Positions 33,999 through 41,828 of a DNA stretch of 64,000 nt are shown piece by piece. Made by a program: the position numbers and the translations under genes. The DNA comes from CALBPI01 sp038531945 (GTDB taxonomy: Bacteria > Pseudomonadota > Gammaproteobacteria > Steroidobacterales > Woeseiaceae). The notes below the pieces were generated by a model, which worked only from the letters and a program-made list of their open reading frames with translations, ran no database searches and was not told the origin of the DNA. How positions within the stretch are numbered: the first letter of the stretch is position 1; the number at the start of each line of letters is the position of its first letter. The DNA is taken from contig JBCBBH010000004.1 in the NCBI GenBank assembly GCA_038531945.1, positions 62,001 to 126,000 of the forward strand. The letters run 5' to 3'.

Positions 33999-34361
33999 TT
34001 AGTCGTCTGCGCCGTCCTGAGAGGGATCGAGCAGCGCGGAAAGTGCTTCCGCACGCGCCGCACTGTCGTCATGTTGGAACCTCAGTTCCGGTACGCGACG
34101 AACACTCAGCTCATCACCGAGTCTGCTGCGAAGAAAACCGCCTGCCCGCTTTAGACCTGCGAGAACCGGCTGCGGATCGTCATCCGGGTTCAATGTCGAA
34201 AAGAAGACGCGTGCTACGGACAAATCGCGGGTCAAGTCGACCGCCGTTACACTGACACCCGACAAACCCGGATCCTTACTCTCGAACCTCAGCAGCTCGT
34301 TCAAAACGCGTTGGATTTGTCCGCCGAGGCGATCCTGCCGCGAGAAATCCCGGCGCATCAA
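33999..34361 (-). CDS. rbfA: 30S ribosome-binding factor A
   Basis: KH-fold protein needed for 16S rRNA 5' end maturation and cold adaptation. It has 120 residues. Typical segments are RLGGQIQRVLNELLRFESKDPGL and VTAVDLTRDLSVARVFFST, with the C-terminal ELRFQHDDSAARAEALSALL. The ATG overlaps the infB stop by 4 nt. Confidence 0.96.
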   Translation of the reverse strand: MMRRDFSRQDRLGGQIQRVLNELLRFESKDPGLSGVSVTAVDLTRDLSVARVFFSTLNPDDDPQPVLAGLKRAGGFLRSRLGDELSVRRVPELRFQHDDSAARAEALSALLDPSQDGADD

Positions 34362-36865
34362 TCGATCTTGCGAGCCACTTCGACCCGCTCAAAGCACTCG
34401 ATCTGATCGCCTGCCTTGACGTCGTTGTAGTTCTTGACCCCGATGCCACATTCGGTTCCTGCGCGCACTTCGTTTACGTCGTCCTTGAAACGACGCAGCG
34501 ACTCAAGCTCACCCTCATAGATGACGACGTTGTCGCGTAGAACACGAATGGGCAGAGATCGCTTAACGTAGCCGTCGATAACCATGCATCCCGCAACGTT
34601 GCCAAGCTTCGGAGAGCGGAACACTTCGCGCACTTCGGCAAGTCCGACAATCTGTTCGCGTACTTCCGGCGAGAGCAGACCGCTCACGGCAGCTTTCACA
34701 TCATCAATCGCTTCGTAGATGATGCTGTAGTAACGCAAATCGACCTCGGATTCCTTGATCTGGTTGCGTGCTGCGGCATCCGCACGGACATTGAAGCCAA
34801 TGACGATCGCATTGGATGCAGATGCCAACGTGATATCCGACTCGGTGATTCCGCCGACACCGGCGGCAATGACCTTGACCGTAACTTCGTCATTCGAAAT
34901 GGCTTCGAGAGAATCTTTCAGCGCCTCAGCACTGCCGTTGACGTCCGCCTTGATCAACAGAGACACGCTCACACGCTCGCCTTCAGCCATCTGGTTAAAG
35001 ACGTTTTCGAGCTTCGCCGCTTGCTGCTGAGCCAATTTCGTATCGCGCGCCTTCGCCTGTCGATACTCGGCCACTTCACGCGCCTTGCGATCGTCTTCGA
35101 GTGCGAGCACCTCATCACCCGGAGCGGGCACACCCGAAAGTCCGAGAACAACCGCGGGCGTTGACGGTCCTGCGACCTCAATCGGCTCCTGCTGTTCATT
35201 GAACATTGCTCGAATACGGCCGTATTCCTCTCCCGCAAGGATGTAATCGCCTTGTCGCAAAGTGCCGCCCTGGACGAGAACCGTCGCGACCGCACCGCGG
35301 CCTTTTTCCAAGGCGCCCTCGACGACCAGGCCTTTCGCATGCCCGTCCTGCACGGCTTTCAGATCCATGACCTCTGCTTGCAGCAGTACCGCCTCGAGTA
35401 ACGCATCGACCCCTTCACCGGTATGGGCAGAGACATTGACGAACTGGGAGTCACCGCCCCACTCCTCCGGAATGACCTCATGTTGAGACAATTCAGTCCG
35501 CACTCGCTCTGGGTCTGCGTTTTCCCGATCAATCTTGTTCACGGCGATGACAATCGGAACTTCGGCAGCTTTAGAATGTTGGATCGCCTCGATCGTCTGC
35601 GGCATGACGCCGTCATCCGCCGCTACGACGAGGATGACAATGTCAGTGGCTTGCGCGCCTCGCGCCCGCATGGCCGTGAACGCCGCGTGGCCTGGCGTAT
35701 CCAGGAAACAGATCTCGCCGTTATCGGTCGAGACCTTGTATGCGCCGATATGCTGAGTAATTCCGCCTGCCTCGCCGGCCGCAACCTTCGACCGTCGGAT
35801 GTAGTCGAGCAGAGAGGTTTTCCCATGATCGACGTGACCCATGATGGTCACCACAGGCGGCCGGTTGGTGGCTTCGCCCTCGTCGTTGGAAACGGACTCG
35901 AGCAGTTCCTCGTCGAGGCTGCTGTCACTGATCGGAATCGCATTGTGTCCAAGCTCTTCGACCACCAAAGTCGCGGTGTCTTGATCGATGACCTGATTGA
36001 TCGTGACCATCGCGCCCATGCCCATCAACGCTTTGATCACCTCGGTCGCCTTGACGGCCATCCGTTGGGACAAATCCGCCACGGAAATGGTCTCAGGAAT
36101 CTCGACGTCACGAACCACGGGTGCCGTTGGCTTCTCGAAACCGTGCTGCGTATCGACGTTGACCGAAGACGGACGACGTCGCTGCGCCGGCCGTTTGCGT
36201 TTGCGCCGACCACTCTTGTCGCCAGCAACATGCAATTCCTTGCGGCCATACTTGGTCTTGTCTTTGTTTGTGGTGCGCGAATCTTTCTTCGCATCGCGCT
36301 CAGCGCGCTCGCGAGCTTCGATCGCCTTGCGACGTTCCACCTCAGCCTGCTCAGCTTCCTTGCGTTTGCGCTCTTCCTCGTCCGCACGACGCTTGGCAGC
36401 TTCCTCAGCCTCGCGCTGCTCTCGCTCGCGCTCTTCTTTGGCGCGGCGCTCGGCTTCCTCCTGCTCCGCTTTGCGCGCCGCTTCCTCGGCGCTCCGCTCT
36501 GCCTTGGCTTTGTCCAGCTCGTCCTGCTGCGCCTTCGCCTGTTCCTCGAGGACGTCGCGTTTCACATAGGTGCGCTTTTTACGGACTTCCACTGCGACCG
36601 TTCGCGAGCTGCCCTTGTTGCCGGCCATGCGAAGTTCGGATTGCGATTTCCGTTTCAAAGTGATCTTTCGCGGCGCCGCAGCGAGCTTACTCTCGCTCTT
36701 GCCGCGTTGGCGGCGCAGGTGCCCCAACAACTCCATCTTCGCATCTTCGCTGATAGTGTCATCGGCCCCAGCAACCTTGATTCCAGCCTCATCGAGCTGC
36801 TCCAGCAGCTTGTCAACCGGGACTTTCAGTACTTCGGCAAATTGTGTGACGGTAACGTCAGCCAT
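34358..36865 (-). CDS. infB: Translation initiation factor IF-2
   Basis: GTPase that delivers fMet-tRNA to the 30S complex. It has 835 residues from ATG 36865 (MADVTVTQFAEVLKV, the IF2 N-terminal domain). A second N domain follows, then a long charged Lys/Glu/Arg/Ala helix (about 110-220) and a basic segment. The G domain starts near residue 340 with G1 GHVDHGKTS, then G3 DTPGH and G4 NKID. Two beta-barrel domains and the C-terminal fMet-tRNA domain follow. The frame is open 22 codons further upstream but that part is unconserved. Its partner tRNA is encoded at 41687-41763. Confidence 0.97.
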   Translation of the reverse strand: MADVTVTQFAEVLKVPVDKLLEQLDEAGIKVAGADDTISEDAKMELLGHLRRQRGKSESKLAAAPRKITLKRKSQSELRMAGNKGSSRTVAVEVRKKRTYVKRDVLEEQAKAQQDELDKAKAERSAEEAARKAEQEEAERRAKEEREREQREAEEAAKRRADEEERKRKEAEQAEVERRKAIEARERAERDAKKDSRTTNKDKTKYGRKELHVAGDKSGRRKRKRPAQRRRPSSVNVDTQHGFEKPTAPVVRDVEIPETISVADLSQRMAVKATEVIKALMGMGAMVTINQVIDQDTATLVVEELGHNAIPISDSSLDEELLESVSNDEGEATNRPPVVTIMGHVDHGKTSLLDYIRRSKVAAGEAGGITQHIGAYKVSTDNGEICFLDTPGHAAFTAMRARGAQATDIVILVVAADDGVMPQTIEAIQHSKAAEVPIVIAVNKIDRENADPERVRTELSQHEVIPEEWGGDSQFVNVSAHTGEGVDALLEAVLLQAEVMDLKAVQDGHAKGLVVEGALEKGRGAVATVLVQGGTLRQGDYILAGEEYGRIRAMFNEQQEPIEVAGPSTPAVVLGLSGVPAPGDEVLALEDDRKAREVAEYRQAKARDTKLAQQQAAKLENVFNQMAEGERVSVSLLIKADVNGSAEALKDSLEAISNDEVTVKVIAAGVGGITESDITLASASNAIVIGFNVRADAAARNQIKESEVDLRYYSIIYEAIDDVKAAVSGLLSPEVREQIVGLAEVREVFRSPKLGNVAGCMVIDGYVKRSLPIRVLRDNVVIYEGELESLRRFKDDVNEVRAGTECGIGVKNYNDVKAGDQIECFERVEVARKID

Positions 36866-36896
36866 GTAGTTCTCTCCGCAGCCGAGCAATCGGTGC

Positions 36897-38399
36897 TCAG
36901 CTTTGTTCCTCTTCAGCGAACCAGTGCGCACGGGCAGCCATGATCAACTCACCCGCAGTCGCTTCGTCGGTGTCGATAATCTCCAGTAGGTCGTCTGTCG
37001 CCTGCTCCGCAAGATCGTCACGAGTCACAATACCGTGACTTGCGAGATGGGAGGCGAGCGCGTCGTCGACACCTTCAACTTCGAGCAGGTCGGCGGCCGG
37101 CTCGGCAGCATCGATCACTTCCTCGTTAGCGATTGCCTGCGTCAGTAGTACATCGCGTGCGCGGCTGCGCAGCTCATCGACCATGTCTTCGTCGAATTCC
37201 TCAATTCCCGCCAACTCACTGGCCGGAACGTACGCGATTTCCTCGATGGTGGAGAAGCCCTCCTGGACGAGAATCGTCGCGATCTCACCATCCACATCGA
37301 GCTGTTTCATAAACACCTCAGACAGCTCGCGCATCTCGGCCTCGCTCTTCGCCTCGGCATCCGCCTCGGTCATCACGTTGAGCTCCCAGCCCGACAGGTC
37401 ACTGGCGAGCCGGATGTTCTGACCGCCACGACCGATCGCCTGCGACAACTTATCTTCGTCGACAGCGATATCCATGGAGTGCTTGTCTTCATCGACCACA
37501 ATGGAAACCACTTCGGCAGGTGACATGGCATTCACCACAAACTGCGCGGGGTTGTCGTCGTGCAGGATGATGTCTACGCGCTCACCGGCCAACTCGTTCG
37601 AAACCGCCTGAACTCGGGAGCCGCGCATGCCAACGCATGCCCCAACCGGGTCGATGCGATTGTCGTTGCTGCGCACCGCGATTTTCGCGCGCAGACCCGG
37701 ATCTCGTGCTGCGCCCAGAATTTCGATCAAGCCCTGACCGACTTCCGGGACCTCCAGACTGAAAAGGTCAATCAGGAATTCGGGTGCGGTACGGCTCATG
37801 AACAGCTGCGGCCCGCGTGGCTCCGAGCGAACCTCTACTAACCGTGCCTTGATCCGGTCTTGCTGGCGCACCGGCTCGCGCGGCAACATGTTCTCGCGCG
37901 GAATGAAACCCTCTGCGGTACCCCCAAGATCGACGTAGACACCGTTTCGGTCGACGCGTTTGACAAGGCCGCTGAGCATTTCGCCAACGCGATGCTCGAA
38001 CTCTTCCACGATCTTCTGACGTTCCGCTTCGCGCACACGCTGAACAATCACCTGCTTCGCCGTTTGCGCCGCGATGCGGCCGAATTCAACAGACTCAATG
38101 GGCACTTCGACGTAGCCATCGACTTCCGCTTCGGGGTTCACGTCAACCGCATCGATCATGCGGAGTTCGCGATCCGGCACCTCCAATTCCGTGGAGTCAT
38201 CCGCAAACACTTTCCATCGACGGAAGGTCTCGTACTCTCCGGTTTCGCGATCAATGGCAACTCGCACGTCAATGTCCTCTCCATGACGCTTCCGCGTCGC
38301 CGAGGCCAAAGCTGCTTCCATCGCTTCAAATATGATGTCTCGCTCGACGCCTTTCTCATTAGAGACAGCCTCGATCACCATCAACATTTCTTTACTCAT
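36897..38399 (-). CDS. nusA: Transcription termination/antitermination factor NusA
   Basis: RNA polymerase-binding factor for pausing, termination and antitermination. It has 500 residues. The N-terminal polymerase-binding domain (1-125) is followed by an S1 domain (about 135-200), two KH domains (about 230-345, with RVQAVSNELAGERVDI and AIGRGGQNIRLASDL) and two acidic C-terminal repeats (about 365-500). It lies 9 nt after rimP and 31 nt before infB. In E. coli NusA regulates its own operon; the leader at 38889-38980 is a plausible site. Confidence 0.97.
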   Translation of the reverse strand: MSKEMLMVIEAVSNEKGVERDIIFEAMEAALASATRKRHGEDIDVRVAIDRETGEYETFRRWKVFADDSTELEVPDRELRMIDAVDVNPEAEVDGYVEVPIESVEFGRIAAQTAKQVIVQRVREAERQKIVEEFEHRVGEMLSGLVKRVDRNGVYVDLGGTAEGFIPRENMLPREPVRQQDRIKARLVEVRSEPRGPQLFMSRTAPEFLIDLFSLEVPEVGQGLIEILGAARDPGLRAKIAVRSNDNRIDPVGACVGMRGSRVQAVSNELAGERVDIILHDDNPAQFVVNAMSPAEVVSIVVDEDKHSMDIAVDEDKLSQAIGRGGQNIRLASDLSGWELNVMTEADAEAKSEAEMRELSEVFMKQLDVDGEIATILVQEGFSTIEEIAYVPASELAGIEEFDEDMVDELRSRARDVLLTQAIANEEVIDAAEPAADLLEVEGVDDALASHLASHGIVTRDDLAEQATDDLLEIIDTDEATAGELIMAARAHWFAEEEQS

Positions 38400-38408
38400 A
38401 GTTCGCTC

Positions 38409-38879
38409 TTACTTGCGCCGCAACTCGGCGTCATAATCTGGTGCCAACCGGGCCATTTCGACGTTGGCAAACGGCATTTTATGCTCCTCGCCATCGACGT
38501 CAATCACCACCGCGTCGTTCTCAAAACCTGTGAGCAGTCCCGTCAAGCGACGGCGCCCCACGAAACCCTTTTGCATACGAATCTTGATTCTCTCGCCCCG
38601 GTATCGATCGAAATGTGCAGGTTCGGTCAACGGTCGATCAAGCCCCGGAGACGACAACTCGAGGTTGTATTCGCCCGGAATCGGATCTTCTACATCCAGA
38701 ACGGCTCCGACCTCCCTGCTCACTTTCTCGCAGTCTTCCAGCGAAATGCCCGACTCGTGATCGATAAAAATTCGCAGAACGGCGTTGGCGCCAGAGCCAA
38801 CATACTCCAGAGCCACGAATTCATAACCCAGACGCTCGATCTCGGGCTTGAGTAACTCTGTGAGCCGATCAGTCAGCAA
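38409..38879 (-). CDS. rimP: Ribosome maturation factor RimP
   Basis: Needed for assembly of the 30S subunit. It has 156 residues from TTG 38879, chosen because GGAG lies 9 nt upstream and homology (LTELLKPEIERLGYEFVALEYV) begins right after. The frame stays open upstream through the attenuator hairpins, which argues against a longer protein. Core motifs are LEDCEKVSREVGAVLDVEDPI and YNLELSSPGLDRPLTEPAHF. First gene of the rimP-nusA-infB-rbfA-truB-rpsO-pnp operon. Confidence 0.94.
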   Translation of the reverse strand: MLTDRLTELLKPEIERLGYEFVALEYVGSGANAVLRIFIDHESGISLEDCEKVSREVGAVLDVEDPIPGEYNLELSSPGLDRPLTEPAHFDRYRGERIKIRMQKGFVGRRRLTGLLTGFENDAVVIDVDGEEHKMPFANVEMARLAPDYDAELRRK

Positions 38880-38888
38880 CTTCGCTTG

Positions 38889-38980
38889 CTCCAAAAACCA
38901 AAAATGGGCCGAAGCCCATACCAAAGAGGCGGCCAAAGCCACCCCATGCATAAACACAAAAAGCCCCAGCGGGGCTTTTT
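38889..38980 (-). promoter_or_regulatory. rimP leader with two terminator-like hairpins (attenuator)
   Basis: On the minus strand a perfect 10-bp hairpin (AAAAAGCCCC/GGGGCTTTTT, 38958-38980, 3-nt loop) is followed, after about 38 nt, by ATGGGC-TTCG-GCCCAT (38904-38919) and two TTTTTGG tracts. The GGAG ribosome binding site of rimP follows at once (38889-38892). Both hairpins look like intrinsic terminators inside the 5' leader. A conserved rimP-leader RNA with terminator-like structure is known in Gammaproteobacteria; this fits it. Confidence 0.75.
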
Positions 38981-39075
38981 CGACGATGCCCTGCCTTGTG
39001 CTCGGCGGACCGGTGCGTTGCTGTCGATGGCCGACTACCGACCTATCGAGGGAGTTCGCACCCCGTCAGCCGGAA

Positions 39076-39084
39076 AGTATAGCA
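39076..39084 (-). promoter_or_regulatory. Extended -10 promoter of the rimP operon
   Basis: TGCTATACT on the minus strand is a TGn-extended -10 element. No clear -35 is seen at 16-18 nt. A start near 39069 would give a leader of about 190 nt containing the attenuator hairpins. Confidence 0.55.
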
Positions 39085-39119
39085 GCGTGACAACAACGAG
39101 ACTAGGGGCGCAACCTAAG

Positions 39120-40136
39120 TTACGGCAGACCCTCCAGCACGGTTTTCCCGATGGCAGCACCACCAGCCTGAAACTCGTGAGCCGACTGCAGTGAATCCAC
39201 ACTGAGCACCCCACCGTCGCGGTTCGCCGTTGATTTAAGTGATCCGTCGTCCAGCATGCCGGACACTCGGTTCAGCAACGACCGCTGCACGCCCATATCT
39301 TCAGTTTGGAACATTGAGCGTGTGAACATGAATTCCCAACTGATCGTGGCAGCTTTTCGCTTGAGCAGCGAGATATCGACACTGCCAGGATCGTCGATCA
39401 GTGCGATGGATCCGCGCGGGGCAATGAGCTCGCTGATCGCTTGCCAATGTGCATCCGTGTGCGTCAGAGCCGCCACGTATTGGGGACTAATCTCCATGGC
39501 CTTCAAGGTTTGATCGAGCGGTTCGTGATGATTGACAACCTCATCGGCGCCCATCTCGCGAACCCACGCCTCGGACTCGGACCTGGATGCGGTCGTAATG
39601 ACCCTGAGATCGGTCAGTTGTTTCAGCAATTGGATCAGGATCGAGCCAACCCCGCCGGCACCACCAATCACAAGAATGGAATCTCCTGCCCCTGCCCCCT
39701 CGGATAGCCTCAAGCTATCAAACATCAATTCCCACGCCGTGATCGCGGTCAACGGGATGCCCGCAGCTGTCACAAAGTCCAAAGTATTGGGTTTCCGACC
39801 TACGATCCGTTCATCGACCAGCTGAAACTCTGCGTTCGAACCCGGCCGCGTCAGATCGCCGGCATAGAACACGTCGTCGCCAGGTTTGTAGTGTTCGACG
39901 TCCGAACCTACTGCGGTGACAGTGCCAGCCGCATCGAAACCCAGAATTCGGGGCGGCGATTCCGGCGTCATGCCCTCACGGACCTTCACATCGACGGGAT
40001 TGACCGACACCCCTTTCACGCGGACCAGCAAGTCGCGAGGCCCAGGCTCGGGCACCGCAGTCTCAAACAACGCAAGACCTTGTCGGTCATTGATCGGACT
40101 GGCGGTGCGGTAGCCAATTGCTTGCATTTTACTCAT
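39120..40136 (-). CDS. Zinc-binding alcohol dehydrogenase family oxidoreductase (quinone-reductase-like MDR)
   Basis: Medium-chain dehydrogenase/reductase of 338 residues. The N-terminal GroES-like domain includes VKGVSVNPVDVKVREGM and ILGFDAAGTVTAVGSDVEHYKPGDDVFYAG. The Rossmann motif is VIGGAGGVGSILIQL. I see no structural zinc cysteine cluster and no catalytic cysteine at the usual position, so it is closer to NADPH-dependent quinone/enone reductases (COG0604) than to true zinc alcohol dehydrogenases. It is monocistronic by position. It lies between the rimP promoter and the divergent TIR gene, inside an otherwise conserved housekeeping order. Substrate unknown. Confidence 0.85.
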   Translation of the reverse strand: MSKMQAIGYRTASPINDRQGLALFETAVPEPGPRDLLVRVKGVSVNPVDVKVREGMTPESPPRILGFDAAGTVTAVGSDVEHYKPGDDVFYAGDLTRPGSNAEFQLVDERIVGRKPNTLDFVTAAGIPLTAITAWELMFDSLRLSEGAGAGDSILVIGGAGGVGSILIQLLKQLTDLRVITTASRSESEAWVREMGADEVVNHHEPLDQTLKAMEISPQYVAALTHTDAHWQAISELIAPRGSIALIDDPGSVDISLLKRKAATISWEFMFTRSMFQTEDMGVQRSLLNRVSGMLDDGSLKSTANRDGGVLSVDSLQSAHEFQAGGAAIGKTVLEGLP

Positions 40137-40426
40137 CGACAGTCCCGGTTAATCCACACAAATCGCACGCCTTACGCCCTGTACAACGCATGGCATGGTG
40201 AAACTCAACACAGAAAACGAATAAGGCTGAAAGTCGATCCTCAAACAATACAAAATTCAATCCGCTGGGTATTTGGCACACGGATCGGCCCCAAAGATCG
40301 AACCGACGCTGAGACTTTAGCGGATTTGCTGACACATTTTTAATGAGAATCGCGTCGCACCTAGCCCACGGGACACACGCAATGCGAGTCGACAGGAGAT
40401 TTGCGATATCCCCGGAGTGCCGATGG

Positions 40427-40984
40427 ATGACTAGCGCCACTACCTTCGTATCCTACGCGTCACAGGACGCCTTTCATGCCACTCGGTTGTCGGAATTCCT
40501 AGAGCAGCACAAAGTCGTTTGTTGGATCGCGCCGCGAGACATTGCGCTTGGACAGAACTATGGCGAGGCAATCGTCCGCGCAATCTACCACTGCCGGTGT
40601 ATGGTGGTTTTGCTGTCCGAACACTCAAATCAATCGAAGCACGTTGCCAAGGAAGTGGAACGTGCAGTCCATGCCGATCTTTTGCTAATCCCGGTTCGTC
40701 TCGATCAAACGCTGCCGAGCGGAGCGCTCGAATACTTGCTCTCGACCACTCAGTGGCTCGACTTGGGTTCTTCGGCCGATCCCGGTGCCCTTATGCCGGT
40801 TGTTGATGCGATTAAGGACCGACTTGGCGACGCGGCGCCCGCGAAGCCCGCGCCGCCGCCAACAGTGATCAGGGAACAAGCGATAGAAATGCAGGAATTG
40901 GTCCCCGACGAATGGAATCGAAGAGGCAAGCGGTGGCGCGATCGAGTGTGGGATTCGTTGTTCGCCGATAAAGCAAAACTGTGA
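40427..40984 (+). CDS. TIR-domain protein, putative NAD-consuming effector
   Basis: It has 185 residues from ATG 40427, chosen because GGAG lies 9 nt upstream and the TIR fold begins at residue 6. The TIR domain (6-112) opens with TFVSYASQDAFHATRLSEFL, then CWIAPRDIALGQNYGEAI, VVLLSEHSNQSKHVAKEVERAV and SGALEYLLSTTQWLDL. Glu76 (KEVERA) is at the position of the catalytic glutamate of NAD-cleaving TIRs. A proline/alanine linker (about 136-146) leads to a basic, tryptophan-rich tail (WNRRGKRWRDRVW) that could bind a membrane or partner. It is followed after 10 nt by a membrane protein gene. Role in defence or signalling is inferred. Confidence 0.88.
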   Translation: MTSATTFVSYASQDAFHATRLSEFLEQHKVVCWIAPRDIALGQNYGEAIVRAIYHCRCMVVLLSEHSNQSKHVAKEVERAVHADLLLIPVRLDQTLPSGALEYLLSTTQWLDLGSSADPGALMPVVDAIKDRLGDAAPAKPAPPPTVIREQAIEMQELVPDEWNRRGKRWRDRVWDSLFADKAKL

Positions 40985-40994
40985 GGAGGAAACG

Positions 40995-41534
40995 ATGTCC
41001 GGAGCTGAAAATACATTGGCAGGTGCCAAATCCGTCCGACCATCAACAGATACACTCTCCGCTGCGCGAAGCGGCGACGCACACGCGCTGAACGCCATGT
41101 TCAAACAATTCGTCGGCGACGAGGAAACGGTGCTGGAGTCCTACTATCTGGGCAAACAGGGAATTCTTGGGTTCGGCCGACAGAGTTTCGGTTGCGTCAC
41201 GGATCGCAAGCTGGCCAGCATCTCGGTAGGCTTTTTCGGCCATATGGAGTACCGCGATGGATACATAGAAGAGATAGAAACCGGCGCGATTTTCCAACCC
41301 TCTTTGTTTTGGCTTTACATTCTAAGCTTCATAGTTGTTGTATCCACCTTCGGTATTGGTTTGCTCCTGCTTCCCTTAGTCACGCGCGGGTTCTATCGAT
41401 TCAACAAATCCGGCTTAGTGGCGACATTCGACGTGGGCATACCCGCGTATGTCTTTGCTAACCGCAACCGGCTGACGCTGGTGAACAGACTGTGGAGACG
41501 CGTTCACGCTCAACGGCTTGCACTGACAGGTTAG
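40995..41534 (+). CDS. Small membrane protein with PH-like (bPH) domain, TIR partner
   Basis: Unnamed protein of 179 residues. AGGAGG just before the ATG is a strong ribosome binding site. Residues 1-38 are polar. Residues 40-100 (DEETVLESYYLGKQGILGFGRQSFGCVTDRKLASISVG) look like the first strands of a bacterial PH domain, in which a turn of type TDR precedes a hydrophobic strand. One strongly hydrophobic segment (about 103-130) is inserted, and strands resume (LVATFDVGIPAYVFANRNRLTLVNRLWRRV). No signal peptide. It lies 10 nt after the TIR gene on the same strand, so the two are surely co-transcribed; a membrane sensor or anchor for the TIR protein is a reasonable inference. Confidence 0.7.
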   Translation: MSGAENTLAGAKSVRPSTDTLSAARSGDAHALNAMFKQFVGDEETVLESYYLGKQGILGFGRQSFGCVTDRKLASISVGFFGHMEYRDGYIEEIETGAIFQPSLFWLYILSFIVVVSTFGIGLLLLPLVTRGFYRFNKSGLVATFDVGIPAYVFANRNRLTLVNRLWRRVHAQRLALTG

Positions 41535-41650
41535 TGTTGCTCAATCGGACAAGTGCTGCGGCGTAGAGCTTGCTACCAAATTCGCGTACCGCACCTCCAA
41601 TCTAAACGAGGCACTGAGCTCCAGACGGTTCTCATGCCTGTCCCCGACAA

Positions 41651-41678
41651 AACAAAAAGGGTCCCGACGGGACCCTTT
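41651..41678 (-). terminator. Rho-independent terminator after tRNA-fMet
   Basis: On the minus strand AAAGGGTCCC-GTC-GGGACCCTTT is a perfect 10-bp hairpin followed by TTGTTTTG, 9 nt past the tRNA 3' end. Confidence 0.88.
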
Positions 41679-41686
41679 AAATGTTT

Positions 41687-41763
41687 TGGTAGCGGGGGCA
41701 GGATTCGAACCTGCGACCTTCGGGTTATGAGCCCGACGAGCTGCCAGACTGCTCCACCCCGCA
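41687..41763 (-). tRNA. Initiator tRNA-fMet (CAT anticodon)
   Basis: A 77-nt cloverleaf with encoded CCA. The anticodon stem has three G-C pairs (TCGGG-CTCATAA-CCCGA) and the D stem has the A11-U24 type pair, both initiator traits. The first acceptor position is unpaired, as required, but by a U1-U72 mismatch rather than the usual C1-A72. It follows nuoN by 65 nt and has its own terminator. Confidence 0.95.
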
Positions 41764-41828
41764 ACTGGTGGACGGGACTATACCGATGCACCTGCCGCAG
41801 TGCAACAAATCCGTAATGTTAGGAGAAA

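Noticed and set aside
35423..36943. 506-codon open frame on the plus strand
   Set aside because: It lies entirely antisense to infB; its Leu/Arg/Ala/Phe composition is that of a reverse frame of the charged IF-2 linker.
40343..40426. Upstream in-frame ATG start for the TIR gene
   Set aside because: The extra 28 residues are not TIR-like and have no ribosome binding site; ATG 40427 has GGAG nearby.
39120..41763. Integrated element (prophage, IS or genomic island) at tRNA-fMet
   Set aside because: No integrase, transposase or direct repeat of the tRNA 3' end is visible, so I describe it only as an interruption of synteny.
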